Assembly: GCF_030294945.1 (NCBI RefSeq)
Contig: NZ_AP018448.1
Coordinates: 2,728,001-2,792,000 of the forward strand
From: Streptomyces graminofaciens
Lineage (GTDB): Bacteria; Actinomycetota; Actinomycetes; Streptomycetales; Streptomycetaceae
DNA: 64,000 bases
Reading direction: 5' to 3'
Shown: in pieces, positions 25,603 to 37,600 of the stretch
How the letters are laid out: every line of letters starts with the position of its first letter
How positions within the stretch are numbered: the stretch's first letter is position 1
Notes under the pieces: generated by a model
What the model saw: the letters and a program-made list of their open reading frames with translations, nothing else
What the model was told of the DNA's origin: nothing
Databases searched by the model: none
Translations under genes and position numbers: made by a program

Positions 25603-28600
25603 TCACCGTTCGACGAAGTCCCAGTAGCGGGAGATCGCGGCCTCGTCGATGTCCGGGATCGCGACCGCCAGATCCCGCAGGCGCTGAAGCGTCCTGTCGT
25701 TCTCGAACTCCAGGGTCGGCCGCTGTGGTTCCGGAGCGTTCCTCGCGTGCTCTTCGAGATACGCCTGGTAGGGCAGGATCGGCAGATCCTGTCCCCGTTC
25801 GCTCGCGCGCCGCAGGCGGTGCAGCCACACGGTGAGCGGGACCGCTTCGGAGACCGTTCCGCGCATCCGGTCGTAGCCGCTCATGAAGACACCGGCTCCG
25901 ACCCTGCGCGGGTGGTGGAGGTGGTGCACACGGGCGGTTCCCGTCCCGGTCAGGATCAGCCCGGCGACGGCGCGAGCCAGGACATCGACGGGGAGCAGCG
26001 TTTCCTCCAGATCCGGTCCGACCGGATGGCAGCCGAGCGCGGCGCAACTGGTGAGCAGTCGGGAGAACATGTCGTCCGGGCTGACGGCACCGGTCGAGGT
26101 ATGCGCCCAGATGCGGCCGAGCCGGTGGATGCCGCCGACGGCCCCCCGCTCGAAGGCACGCTCCACGAGCCGGTCCGCGACCCATTTGCTCGCCACGTAC
26201 CCGTTTCCGAACGGGTGTTTCTCTCCGTCGATCGGTGAATCCTCCGTGACCAGCCGGGAGTCCTGGCCGAGCCCGAACACACCGAGGGTGGAGAGGTGGT
26301 GAAACGCTTTCGGCCGGCCTTCGGCGGCCAGGCGCAGCAGGGTCCGGGTGCCCTCCACGTTGGCCGGTTTCAGCCGGGTGTACGGGGAGAGGTGATGGAC
26401 CTGTGCGCCGCTGTGGACGATCGTGTCGACCCGCTCGCGCAGCCTCGCCCAGTCCGCGGGTTCGAGGCCGAGGTCCACTGCCGCCAGGTCCCCCCGGACG
26501 ACGTTCAGCCGCGGATCGTCCGGCGTCGGCCCGAGGTCGATGCCGTAGCGCCGCAGGGCCCCGGTCAGCCGCTCGCCCGCCTCGGCGTCGGTCCGCGCAC
26601 GGACGAGGCAGTGCACCCGCGCCGATGTCCGGTGCAGCAGCTCGGCCAGGAGGAAGGCTCCGACGAACCCCGTGGCCCCGGTCAGCAGAACCTCCTGAGG
26701 ACCACCGGCATGCGGGTCGGCATGCGGCACCTCGGGTGGGCCGACGGGGGATGTGCCGGACGTGAAGCGCAGGGCGGGACTCAGCTCGGCTTCCGAGTCC
26801 GGCACCCACGACGAAGCGTGTGGGCCGCCCTCCGTGAGGTGGCTGGCCAGTCCCGCCGGGGTCGGTGCTTCGAGAAGCGCCGACAGGCTGAAGCGGACCG
26901 CCAGCGTCTCACCGATCCGGCCGGCCAGACGGACGGCGAGCAGGGAGTGACCGCCCAGCGCGAAGAAGTCGTCGTCGGCGGAGACCTCGGGCACCCCCAG
27001 CACCTCGGCGAACAGCCCGCACAGCAGGGCCTCCCGTTCGGTCCGCGGCGCCCGGCCGGTACCGGCGGCGGTGTCCGGCGGGGCGGGCAGTGCCCTGCGG
27101 TCGAGCTTGCCGTTGGCGTTCAGCGGGATCGCGTCGACCTCGACGAACGCGGACGGTACGAGGTGGGCAGGGAGGACGGTGGCGAGCCGGGCCTTCAACT
27201 CCTCGGCCACCAGCGGTGTTTCGGCGACGAAGTACGCCACCAGCCGCTGGTCGCCCGGACGGTCCTCGCGGGCGATCACGGCGGCTCGGGCCACCCCGTC
27301 GAGCGCGGTCAGCGCGGTCTCGATCTCGCCGGGCTCGATCCGGTAGCCCCGGATCTTGACCTGGTCGTCGACGCGTCCGGCGTACTCCAGCACCCCGGCG
27401 CGGTTCCAGCGGGCCCGGTCGCCCACCCGGTACATGCGGGTGCCGGGCGGGCCGTACGGGTCGGCGACGAAGCGTTCGGCGCTCTGGCCGGGCCGACCGG
27501 CGTAGCCGCGGGCGAGGCCGGTGCCGGCGAGGTACAGCTCGCCCCACACCCCGTCGGGGACGGGCTGGAGGTGGTCGTCGAGCACGTAGACGCGCGCGCC
27601 CGCGATGGGGCGGCCGATGGGCACCGGTCCCGCGCCGAGGTCGTCGTCCGGTTCGAGCCGGTGGACGACGCAGCCGACGGTCGCCTCGGTCGGGCCGTAC
27701 TCGTTGATCACCACCGCCTTGGGGTGCCGCTCGCGCCACGCCTGGAGGGCGGTGCCGTCGAGGGCCTCGCCGCCGATGACCAGGTTGCGGGTGTCGCTGA
27801 CGCGGTCGGGCAGCGACTCCAGCAGCCGTAGATGGCTCGGGGTGACCTTGAGCAGGTCGGGGGTGGGTGTGTCCTCGTCCAGTTCCCCGAACCGCACCCG
27901 GCCGCCCGTGATCAGCGGCGTGAACAGCGTGGTCACCGGCATGTCGAAGGCGAGGGAGGTGTGGACCAGGGACTCGCCCGAGGCGGCCGGGTACATCGCC
28001 GCGGCCTCCGTGAGATAGGCGGCGAGCGAACCGTGTTCGACGACCACTCCCTTCGGGCGGCCGGTCGATCCGGAGGTGTAGATCAGGTAGGCGGCGTGGT
28101 GGGGGTGGACGGGCAGGCCCAGGTCGCTGTCGGGGAGATGGTCCAGGGCGGCCGGGGAGGTCTCCTCGTCGAGCACGATCCGCGCGCCCGCGTCGGCGAC
28201 CAGCGCGTCGATCCGCGCCTGCGGGTTGGCCGGGTCGATCGGCAGGTAGGCGGCCCCGGTCTTCAGGACCGCGAGCAGTGCCACGATCACCTCCGGGCGG
28301 CGCGGCAGGACCACGGCGACGACGGTCTCCGGTCCGGCGCCGAGCGTGATCAGGTGCCGGGCCAGCCGGTTGGCGCGGCGGTTCAGCTCCTCGTACGTCA
28401 GCTTCGTACCGTCCGAGAACTCCGTACCGTCCGCACCATCCCTTCCCTCCGCAACGACGGCCACGGCGTGCGGGGTGCGCGCCGCCTGTGCCTCGAACAT
28501 CTCGGGCAACGACATCTGCGGCAGCTGCCGGGCGGTGCCGCCCCGCCGGACGAGCACGTCGTCGCGTTCGGCGGGGGTGAGCAGGGGCAGGGCGTGCAGG

Positions 28601-31600
28601 GGACGCGCCGGGTCTGCGGTCACCTCCTCCAGCAGGCGCAGATAGCGGGTGGCGACGCTCTCGGCGGTGGCTCGGTCGAACAGGTCCGAGGCGTACTCGA
28701 CCTGTCCGGACCAGCCGCCCTCGGCGCTCTCGGTGAGCGTCAGGGACAGGTCGAACTTGGCGTGGTCGCCGTGCACGTCCCCGAAGGTCACCTCAAGTCC
28801 GGGCAGCGTGGGGGCGATCGCCTCCTGATTGGCGGTCAGCATGGCCTGGAACAGGGGGTGCCGGGCGCGTGAGCGCGCCGGGTTGAGGGCCTCGACCAGT
28901 TGCTCGAACGGCACGTCGGTGTGGTCGTACGCCGCCACGTCCGCCGCTCGCACCCGGTCGAGCAGTTCCTCGAAGGTGGGGTCGCCGGAGGTGTCGGCAC
29001 GCAGCACGAGGGTGTTGGCGAAGAGCCCGACGAGGTCTTCGAGCGCGGTGTCCGGGCGGCCTTCCACGGGCGTTCCGATCACGATGTCGTCGCCGGCGCC
29101 CAGCCGGTTCAGCAGGGTGACGAGCGTGGCGTGCAGCACCATGAAGGCGCTGGCGCCCCGGTCCCGGCCGAGCGCGTCGACCCGGCCGCGCAGTCCGGCC
29201 GGCACCGTGAAGGGCACCGTGCCACCGCGCTGGGACGCGACGGCGGGCCGGGGCCGGTCGGCGGGCAGCTCGGTCTGGTCGGGGATGCCGGCCAGCTCCC
29301 TCGTCCAGAAGTCGAGCCGGTCGGCGGGCAGTTCCCGCTCCCACAGGGCGTAGTCGGCGTACTGGAGGGGCAGCGGAGCCCAGTCGGGGGCGCGGCCGGC
29401 GAGGCGGGCGGCGTAGGCCGTGGAGAGGTCCTCGGCGAGGGGCCGCATGGACGTGCCGTCGCCCGCGATGTGGTGCAGGAGCAGCAGCAGGACGTGTTCC
29501 CGCTCTCCGTCGGTGAACAGCACGGCTCGGACGGGTGGTTGGTGGTCCAGGGAGAACGGCATCCGGGCGGCGTCCGCCACCCCCGCGTCGAAGTCGGCCG
29601 GGTCGCACGACCGGATCGCGAAGCGCGGCTCCGTGTCGACGACGACCTGGTGCGGCCCCTGGGGGCCCTCGGCGATGACCGTGCGCAGTACTTCGTGGCG
29701 CCGCACCAGGTCGCCGAAGGCGTCGCGCAGGGCGTCCCGGTCGAGGGTGCCGGTCATCCGCAGGACGACGGGGATGGTGTACGTCTGCGACGGGCCCTCG
29801 AGCCGGTCGAGGAACCACATCCGTCGCTGTGCCGCCGACAGGGGCACCCGCTCGGGGCGTTCGCGCCGGACGAGCGGGGGCCGGAAGGAGGTCTGCGTCG
29901 GGCGGCCCGACAGCAGTTCCGCGAGTCCGGCGACGGTCGCGTGCTCGAAGGCCTCCCGGATGGACAGCTCCGCTCCGAGGTCGGTGCGGATCCGGTTGAC
30001 CAGCCGGGCGACGAGCAGGGAGTGGCCGCCGAGGCGGAAGAAGTCGTCGTCGGCACCCACCTCGGGCACGCCCAGGACCTCGGCGAACACGTCGGCGACC
30101 CGCCGCTCCATGCCCTCGGCGGGCGGCCTGCCCGAGCCCTCGGCGGTGAGGTCGGGAGCGGGCAGCGCCTTGCGGGCGATCTTGCCGTTGGCGGTCAGCG
30201 GCAGGGTGTCCAGCACGACGAACGCGGCCGGGACCATGTAGTCGGGCAGGGCCCGCGCCGCTGCGGCGCGCAGGGCGGCCCGGTCCGCCGGGTGCCCCTG
30301 CTCCGGCACCACATACGCGACGAGGCGCTTGTCGCCGGGGGTGTCCTCGCGGACGACCACGGCGGCGGCGTCGATGCCCGGCTGGGCCGTGAGGACGGCC
30401 TCCACCTCGCCGAGTTCGATACGGAAGCCGCGGATCTTCACCTGGTCGTCAACGCGGCTGACGAACTCCAGCCGCCCGGCGGCCGTCCAGCGGGCCAGGT
30501 CACCCGTGCGGTACATCCTGGATCCGGGCGGGCCGAAGGGGCTCGCGACGAAGCGTCCGGCGGTCAGACCGGGTCGGCCGTGGTAGCCGCGGGTGACGAG
30601 GTCGCCGGCGACGTACAGTTCGCCGGCGGTGCCGACGGGTGCCGGGCGCAGCAGTGCGTCCAGCACGTACATCTGGGTGTTCCAGGCGGGCGTGCCGATG
30701 GTGATGACGCCGGGCGGGACGGGGTCGCCGGGGTCGATGCGGAACAGGCTGCAGCCGATGGTGGTCTCGGTGGGGCCGTACTCGTTGAGGACGGTCACCC
30801 CGGGGTGCCGGGTACGCCAGGCGTCCAGCACGTCTCCGAGGAGGGACTCGCCGCCGAGGACGAGCTGTCCGCCGGGCGAGTACTCCTCGGGCACCACGCC
30901 CAGCAGGTGCAGATGGCTGGGGGTGGCCTTGACGAAGTCGGGTTGGGTGACGGCCGCGTCCGGGTCGGGGCCGCTCGCGGTCCAGCGGACCAGTTCCACG
31001 GTGCCGCCGGAGATCAGCGGGCCGAACATGCCGGTCGCGGTGAGGTCGAAGGAGACCGGCGAGTGCACCAGGACGCGTCGGCGCAGGCTCTCGTACTCGT
31101 GGGTGGCCCAGGCCAGATAGGCGACCAGCGAGCGGTGTTCGACGACGACCGCCTTGGGCCGTCCGGTGGAGCCCGAGGTGAAGATGACGAACGCGGCGTG
31201 CTCGGGCCGCCGGATCACTGCGGTGAGCGGGCCGGACGGCCGTTCCGCGATCGCGGGATCGTCCGTCAGCACGACGGGTGCTTCCGTCAACGAGCCGACG
31301 GTCGCGGCGAGTTCGGCCGTGGTGACCACGGCTACCGGCGCGATGTCCGCCAGCATGAAGGCGAGCCGGTCGGCCGGGTGCGCCGGGTCCAGTGGCAGAT
31401 AGCCGGCGCCCGTCTTCAGAGCGGCCAGCAGGGTCACCGGGATGTCCTCGGAGACCGGCATCAGCACGGCGACGTAGCGCTCCGGACCGGCTCCCAGGTC
31501 GATCAGGTGCCGGGCCAACCGGTTGGCACGGGCGTCGAGTTCGGCGTACGACAGCTCCGTGGTGCCGAAGACGACGGCGGCCTCGTCCGGGGTGCGGGCG

Positions 31601-34600
31601 GCCTGGGCCTCGATCAGGTCGGTGAGTGTCTGTGCAGGCACCTCATGGCCGGTGGTGTTCCACTCAGTGAGCAGGAGCCGTCGCTCGTCGGCGTCCACGA
31701 CGTCGAACTCCCGTACCGGGCGGCCGGGTTCGGCGATGACGGCGGTGAGCAGACGGGTGAAGCGCTCGGCGATGCGGGCGGCCGAGTCACGGTCGAACAG
31801 GTCGGTGGCGAACTCCAGGATCCCGTGCACCCCGCCCTCGGGCCGCTCGGTGAGGAAGAACGACAGGTCGAACTTGGCGGCAGGGGACGCGACCCGCTGC
31901 ACGCGTGCCGTGAGGCCGGGCAGGTCGACGGCGAGGTCGAGGGCCGCCTGCTGGTCGGCGTTGTTGAAGTTCAGGCCGGTCTGGAACAGCGGGTGCCGGG
32001 CGGTGGAGCGGGCCGGGTTGACCGCCTCCACGACCCGCTCGAACGGCACGTCCTGGTGGGCGTAGGCGGCCAGGTCGGCGGCCCGCACCCGGCGCAGCAC
32101 CTCGGTGAAGTCGGGGTCGCCGGTCAGATCGGTGCGCAGCACGAGGTTGTTGGCGAAGTAGCCGATCAGGGGGGTCAGGGCGTCGTCGGTGCGGCCCGCG
32201 ACCGGTGAGCCGATCACGATGTCGTCGCCCGCGCCGAGCCGGTGCAGCAGGGTGGCCAGGGCGGCGTGCACGACCATGAAGACGGTCGTGTGGTGCTCAC
32301 GGGCGAGCCGGACCAGGGCCTCGTGGACCTCGGGCTCGACCGCGAAGGGCACCGTGTCACCGCGGTGGGTGGGCACGGCGGGCCGGGGCCGGTCGAAGGG
32401 CAGCTCCATCTGCTCGGGGAGCCCGGTGAGCGTGGTGCGCCAGTGGTCGAGCTGCCGGGAGAGAGCACTGTCCGGGTTGTCGGTCTCGCCTAGCTCCTGC
32501 CGCTGCCAGACCGCGAAGTCGGCGTATTGGAGGGGCAGTTGAGCCCAGTCGGGCTCCGCTCCCCTGGTCCGGGCCGCGTACGCGGTGGCGAGGTCGCGGG
32601 CGAGCGGGGCCATGGAGGCGCCGTCGCCGGCGATGTGGTGCAGGACGAGGAGCAGTACGTGCTCGCCCGCGCCGAGGTCGAACAGGGTGGCGCGGAGCGG
32701 GGGTTGGGCGGTGAGGTCGAACGGGGTGCGGACGGCCTCGGCGAGCCGCTCGTCGAGAGCGTCCTCGTCGGTACGGAGGATGCTCAGCGGCGGCACGGAG
32801 GGCAGGACCACCTGGTAGGGGCCGCTCCCGTCCTCGGCGAAGACCGTACGCAGTGCCTCGTGCCGCCCCGCCAGGTCGTCCAGGGCGGCGGTGAGCGCGG
32901 CCACGTCGAGGTCACCGGTCAGCCGCAGCGCGACGGGCAGGTTGTACGTCGGGGACGGTCCCTCGAAGCGGTGCAGGAACCACAGCCGTTCCTGGGCGTA
33001 CGACAGCGGCAGGCGCCCCTCGCGCGGCTGTGCCGTGACGCCGGAGCGGCGCGGTCCGCTCCCGGTGAGCCGGGAGGCGAGCTTCGCCACGGTCGTCGCC
33101 TCGAACAGCACAGAGAGCTCTATGTCGACGTCGAGGGCGGCGCGGATGCGGCTCGCCAGCCGGGTCACCAGCAGGGAGTGGCCGCCGAGCGCGAAGAAGT
33201 CGTCGTCGATCGAGACCTCGGGCACGCGGAGGACCTCGGCGAACAGGCCGCACAGGATCTCCTCCTGCGGGGTGCGCGGCCCTCGCCCGGCGGTGTGCGC
33301 GAGGTCGGGGACCGGCAGGGCCTTGCGGTCGAGCTTGCCGTTCGGGGTGAGCGGCAGCACGTCCAGGGTGACGATCTGGGCCGGGACCATGTACTCGGGC
33401 AGGCGGGCTGTGAGCCGGTCGCGCAGATCGTCCACATCCACAGGGGCGGCGGGGACCACGTACCCCACGAGCCACTGCCCGTGCACGGCCGCGGCGGCCT
33501 GGGCGACGGCCGGGTGGTCGGCCATGGCGTCCTCGATCTCGCCGAGTTCGACGCGGAAGCCGCGCAGCTTGACCTGGTTGTCGGCGCGCCCGAGGTACTC
33601 CAGCTCGCCGTCCGCCGTCCAGCGCGCCACGTCCCCGGTGCGGTACATCCGCGCCCCGGGCGGCCCGTACGGGCTCGCGACGAACCGCTCGGCGGTCAGC
33701 GCGGGCCGGTCGAGGTAGCCGCGGGCCAGCTGGACGCCCTCGACGTACAGCTCGCCGGGCACGCCGGGGGCGACCGGCGCCAGCGTCGCGTCGAGTACGT
33801 AGGCGCGGGTGTTGGCGATGGGCCCGCCGATCAGCACGGTCTCGGTGTCCGCCGGCGCGGCCCAGGCGGTGACGTCGACGGCGGCCTCGGTCGGGCCGTA
33901 GGCGTTGAGGAGTACGGCGTTCGCGTCGTCGTGGAATCGGCGGACCAGCTCGGCGGGCAGGGCCTCGTCGCCGGAGACGACCAGGCGGACGGAGTCCGGC
34001 AGCCGGGTCTCGGCCAGGTAGGCGCCGAGCATGGACGCGCTGAGGTGGACGACGGCGACGGACTCCTCGCGCATCAGCCGCTCCAGGTAGAGCGGGTCGC
34101 GGTGGCCGTCGGGCCGGGCCACGACGAGGGTGCCGCCGTACATGAGGGTCCAGAAGACCTCCCACACCGACACGTCGAAGCTGACCGGAGTGGACTGCAG
34201 CACCCGCTCGCCCTCGGTGAGTCGGTGGTCGCGCTGCATCCACCACAGGCGGTTCGCCATGCCCGCGTAGGTGTTGACCGTGCCCTTGGGGCGGCCGGTG
34301 GAGCCGGAGGTGTAGATGACGTACGCGGCGTTGTCGCCGTGGGCCGTCACCTCCGGGTTCTCCGCGGGCCCCTCGGCGTCGGGTGCGATCCGTTCGAAGC
34401 CGTCCGCGTCCCGGTCGGAGATCAGCAGCCGGGCGCCGGAGTCGGCGAGGATGTACGCGATCCGGTCGGCCGGGTAGCCGGTGTCGATCGGCACGTACGC
34501 GGCGCCCGACTTCAGTACCGCCCACAGGGCCACCATCAGGTCGACCGAGCGCGGCAGCATCACGGCGACCCGTGACTCCGGTCCGACGCCCCGCTCGCGC

Positions 34601-37600
34601 AGGGCGTGCGCGAGCCGGTTCACACGGGCGTTGAACTCGCCGTACGTGACCCCCTCGCCCTCGAAGCGGACCGCCTCGGCGTCGGGGTTCCGGGCCGCAC
34701 ACGCCTCGAACAGCTCGACCGCCGAGCCCTCGCCGTCGAACGCCACGGCGGTGTCGTTCCAGCCCGTGAGCACCAGGGCGCGGTCGTCGGCGCCGAGCAC
34801 GTCGACCTCGGAGAGCCGCAGCGCCGGGTCGGCGGTGACGCACTCCAGGACGCGGACGAACCGGGCCGCGAAGCTCTCGGCCGTGCGCCGGTCGTACAGG
34901 TCCGTCGTGTACTCCAGGCGGCACAGCAGCCCGTCGCCCTCGACATGGCAGTCGAAGTGCACGTCGAACTTGGACGTACCGCTGGTCACCGGGCCGGGTT
35001 CGGCGGTGACGCCGGGCAGGTCGATGCGGGCCTCGGTGAGGTCCAGCCAGGCCAGCATCACCTGGAAGAAGGCGGCCCGGGACCGGGACCGCTCCGGGTT
35101 CAGCTCCTCCACCAGGCGTTCGAACGGCACCCCTTGGTGCGCGTAGGCGGCCAGTCCGGTTTCGCGGACGCGGTCCAGCAGATCCTCGAAGCGGGGGTCA
35201 CCGGAGGTGTCGACGCGGTAGACGAGGGTGTTGATGAACACGCCGACCACGTCGTCGAGCACCGAGTCGGGCCGGTCGGCGATGATACCGCCGAGCGGGA
35301 TGTCCTCGCCCGCGCCGAGCCGGGACAGCAGCGTCGACACGGCCGCCTGGAGGATCATGTACGGGGTGGAGCGGGTGCGGCCCGCCAGGTCGAGGACCCG
35401 CTGGTAGAGCTCCGGTGCGACGGAGAACTCCACGTGGTCGCCACGGTGTGTGGCCACCGCCGGGCGCGGCCGGTCGCCGGGGAAGGTGACCTCGGGCGGC
35501 AGTCCGTCCAGGTTCTGCTTCCAGTAGTCGATCTGCCGGGGCAGGTCCCCGGCCAGGGTGTCGCGCTGCCACACCGCGAAGTCCGCGTACTGGACGGACA
35601 GTTCGGGGAAGTCGGGTGCGCTGCCGCCGAGCCGGGCGCGGTAGGCGGCGGACAGGTCCTCGGTCAACGGGCGCAGCGAGGCGCCGTCGGTGGCGATGTG
35701 GTGCACCACGAAGAGCAGTACGTGGGTGTCCGGGCCGGTCGGGTAGAGCGTCGCCCGCATCGGCAGGTCACGGGCCAGGTCGAAGGGCCGGCCGGCGGAG
35801 ACGGCCAGGTCGGGGGTGGGGCCGGCGTCCCGTACGACCTCCATGGCGAAGGGCGTGTCCGGGGGCAGCACGACCTGGTGCGGGCCCTCGTCGTCCTCCC
35901 GGTAGAGCGTGCGCAGCGCCTCGTGACGGGCGACGAGGTCGGCGAGCGCGGCGCCGAGCGCGTCCGCGTCCAGGGGGCCGGTCAGCCGGATCTGGATGGG
36001 TACGTTGTAGGAGCCGGAGCCGCTCTGGAGCCGCTGCAGGAACCACATGCGCTCCTGCGCGAACGACAGCGGGACGCGGGCCGGCCGCTCGTCCGCCGTG
36101 ATGCGCTTGGCCTGCGGACCGATGTCCGAGAGCCGCTCGGCGACCCCGGCGACGGTCGGGGCGGCGAACACATCCCGCAGGGACAGGTCGACGCCGAACT
36201 CGTCGCGCACGCGGTGGACCAGTCGGATCATCAGGATCGACGTGCCGCCGAGCGCGAAGAACTCGTCTTCGACACCGACCTCCTCGACCCCGAGGACCTC
36301 GGCGACGATGCCGCACAGGATCTCCTCCTGCGGCGTGCGGGGAACCCCGGCCCGTCCCGGCCCGGTGATCTCCCGCCCGTTGGGCAGATCGGTGGCGCGG
36401 TCGCCCATGATCAGCAGCCGGTCCTCCTCGGACACGGCGGTCAACTCCCCCACCGGTACGTCGAGTCCGGCCACCGCCTCGCCGAGCAGCTCGGTCAGGC
36501 GGTCCGCGAGCCGTGTCATGGCCTCCGGGCCGAGGACGCTGCTGCGGTAGCCCCACAGCAGCCGCAGCCGCTCGCCGGGGAAGACGTACAGGCTGACGGT
36601 GTAGTGGGTGCGCTCGACGAGGTCGGCGTGGGCCAGGCACAGCCCGCCGGCCTCGATGCCGTCGGTCGTCGGGTAGTTCTCGAAGAAGATGATGGTGTCG
36701 AACAGCGACTCGAAGCCGGACGAGCGGGTGACCTTCGCCAAGGAGGCGTGCTGGTGCGGCCGCAGCGCCTGCTGCTCCCGCTGCAACCGGGCCAGCAGCG
36801 CCGCCAGCGGCTCGTCCCGCTCGATCCGGACCCGGGCCGGGAGGGTGTTGATGAACGGCCCGATCGTCGACTCCACGCCGGGCAGCTCGGGCGGGCGGCC
36901 GGAGAGGGTCGCGCCGAACACGACGTCGTCCCGTCCGGTCAGCCCGCCCAGCAGCAGCGCCCACAGGCCCTGGAAGACGGTGTTGAGGGTGAGCCCGTGC
37001 GCGCGGGCCACGGAGGTCACCGCGTCGGTCAGCGCGTCGGGCAGGACGACCTCGTGGGAGCCGTATCCCTCGGGGGTGTGCCCGGCGGGGGCGATCAGGG
37101 TGGGTGCGGCCAGGCCGGCGAGCCGCTCCCGCACCGCCTCGGCCGAGGCGTCCAGGTCCTGCTCGGCGAGCCAGGCCAGGTAGTCGCGGTAGGCGGGGGC
37201 CGGGGGCAGCTCGCCGCCGCCGTACAGGGTGAACAGCTCGCGCACCAGCAGCGGCAGCGACCAGCCGTCCACCAGCAGGTGGTGGTGGGTGACGACGAGA
37301 CGGTCGCCGAGCGCGGTGAACCGGATCAGCGGCGGCCTCACGACGCTGAAGCCGCGGGCGCGGTCCCGGGCGAGGAACTCCTCCAGGCCGGTCCCCTCCC
37401 GCTCTTCCTTCCACGCCACCTTCACATCGGCGGGAACGACCTGGACGGGGGCGCCCGTCGGGCGGGTGCGGAAGCCGGCGCGCAGGTTCGGGTGCCGGTG
37501 TAGCAGCGCCGCCGCGGCGGCCTTCATCCGGTCGCGGTCGAAGCCGCCGTCGATGTCGAGGACGAGCTGGCCGACATAGGGGTCGTCGGGCTCGTACAGG

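Noticed and set aside
28900..34575. Long plus-strand ORFs (up to 1,102 codons) across the NRPS
   Set aside because: They are antisense shadows of the repeated NRPS domains. They repeat the same low-complexity Val/Gly/Arg pattern in each module and have no start sites or motifs.
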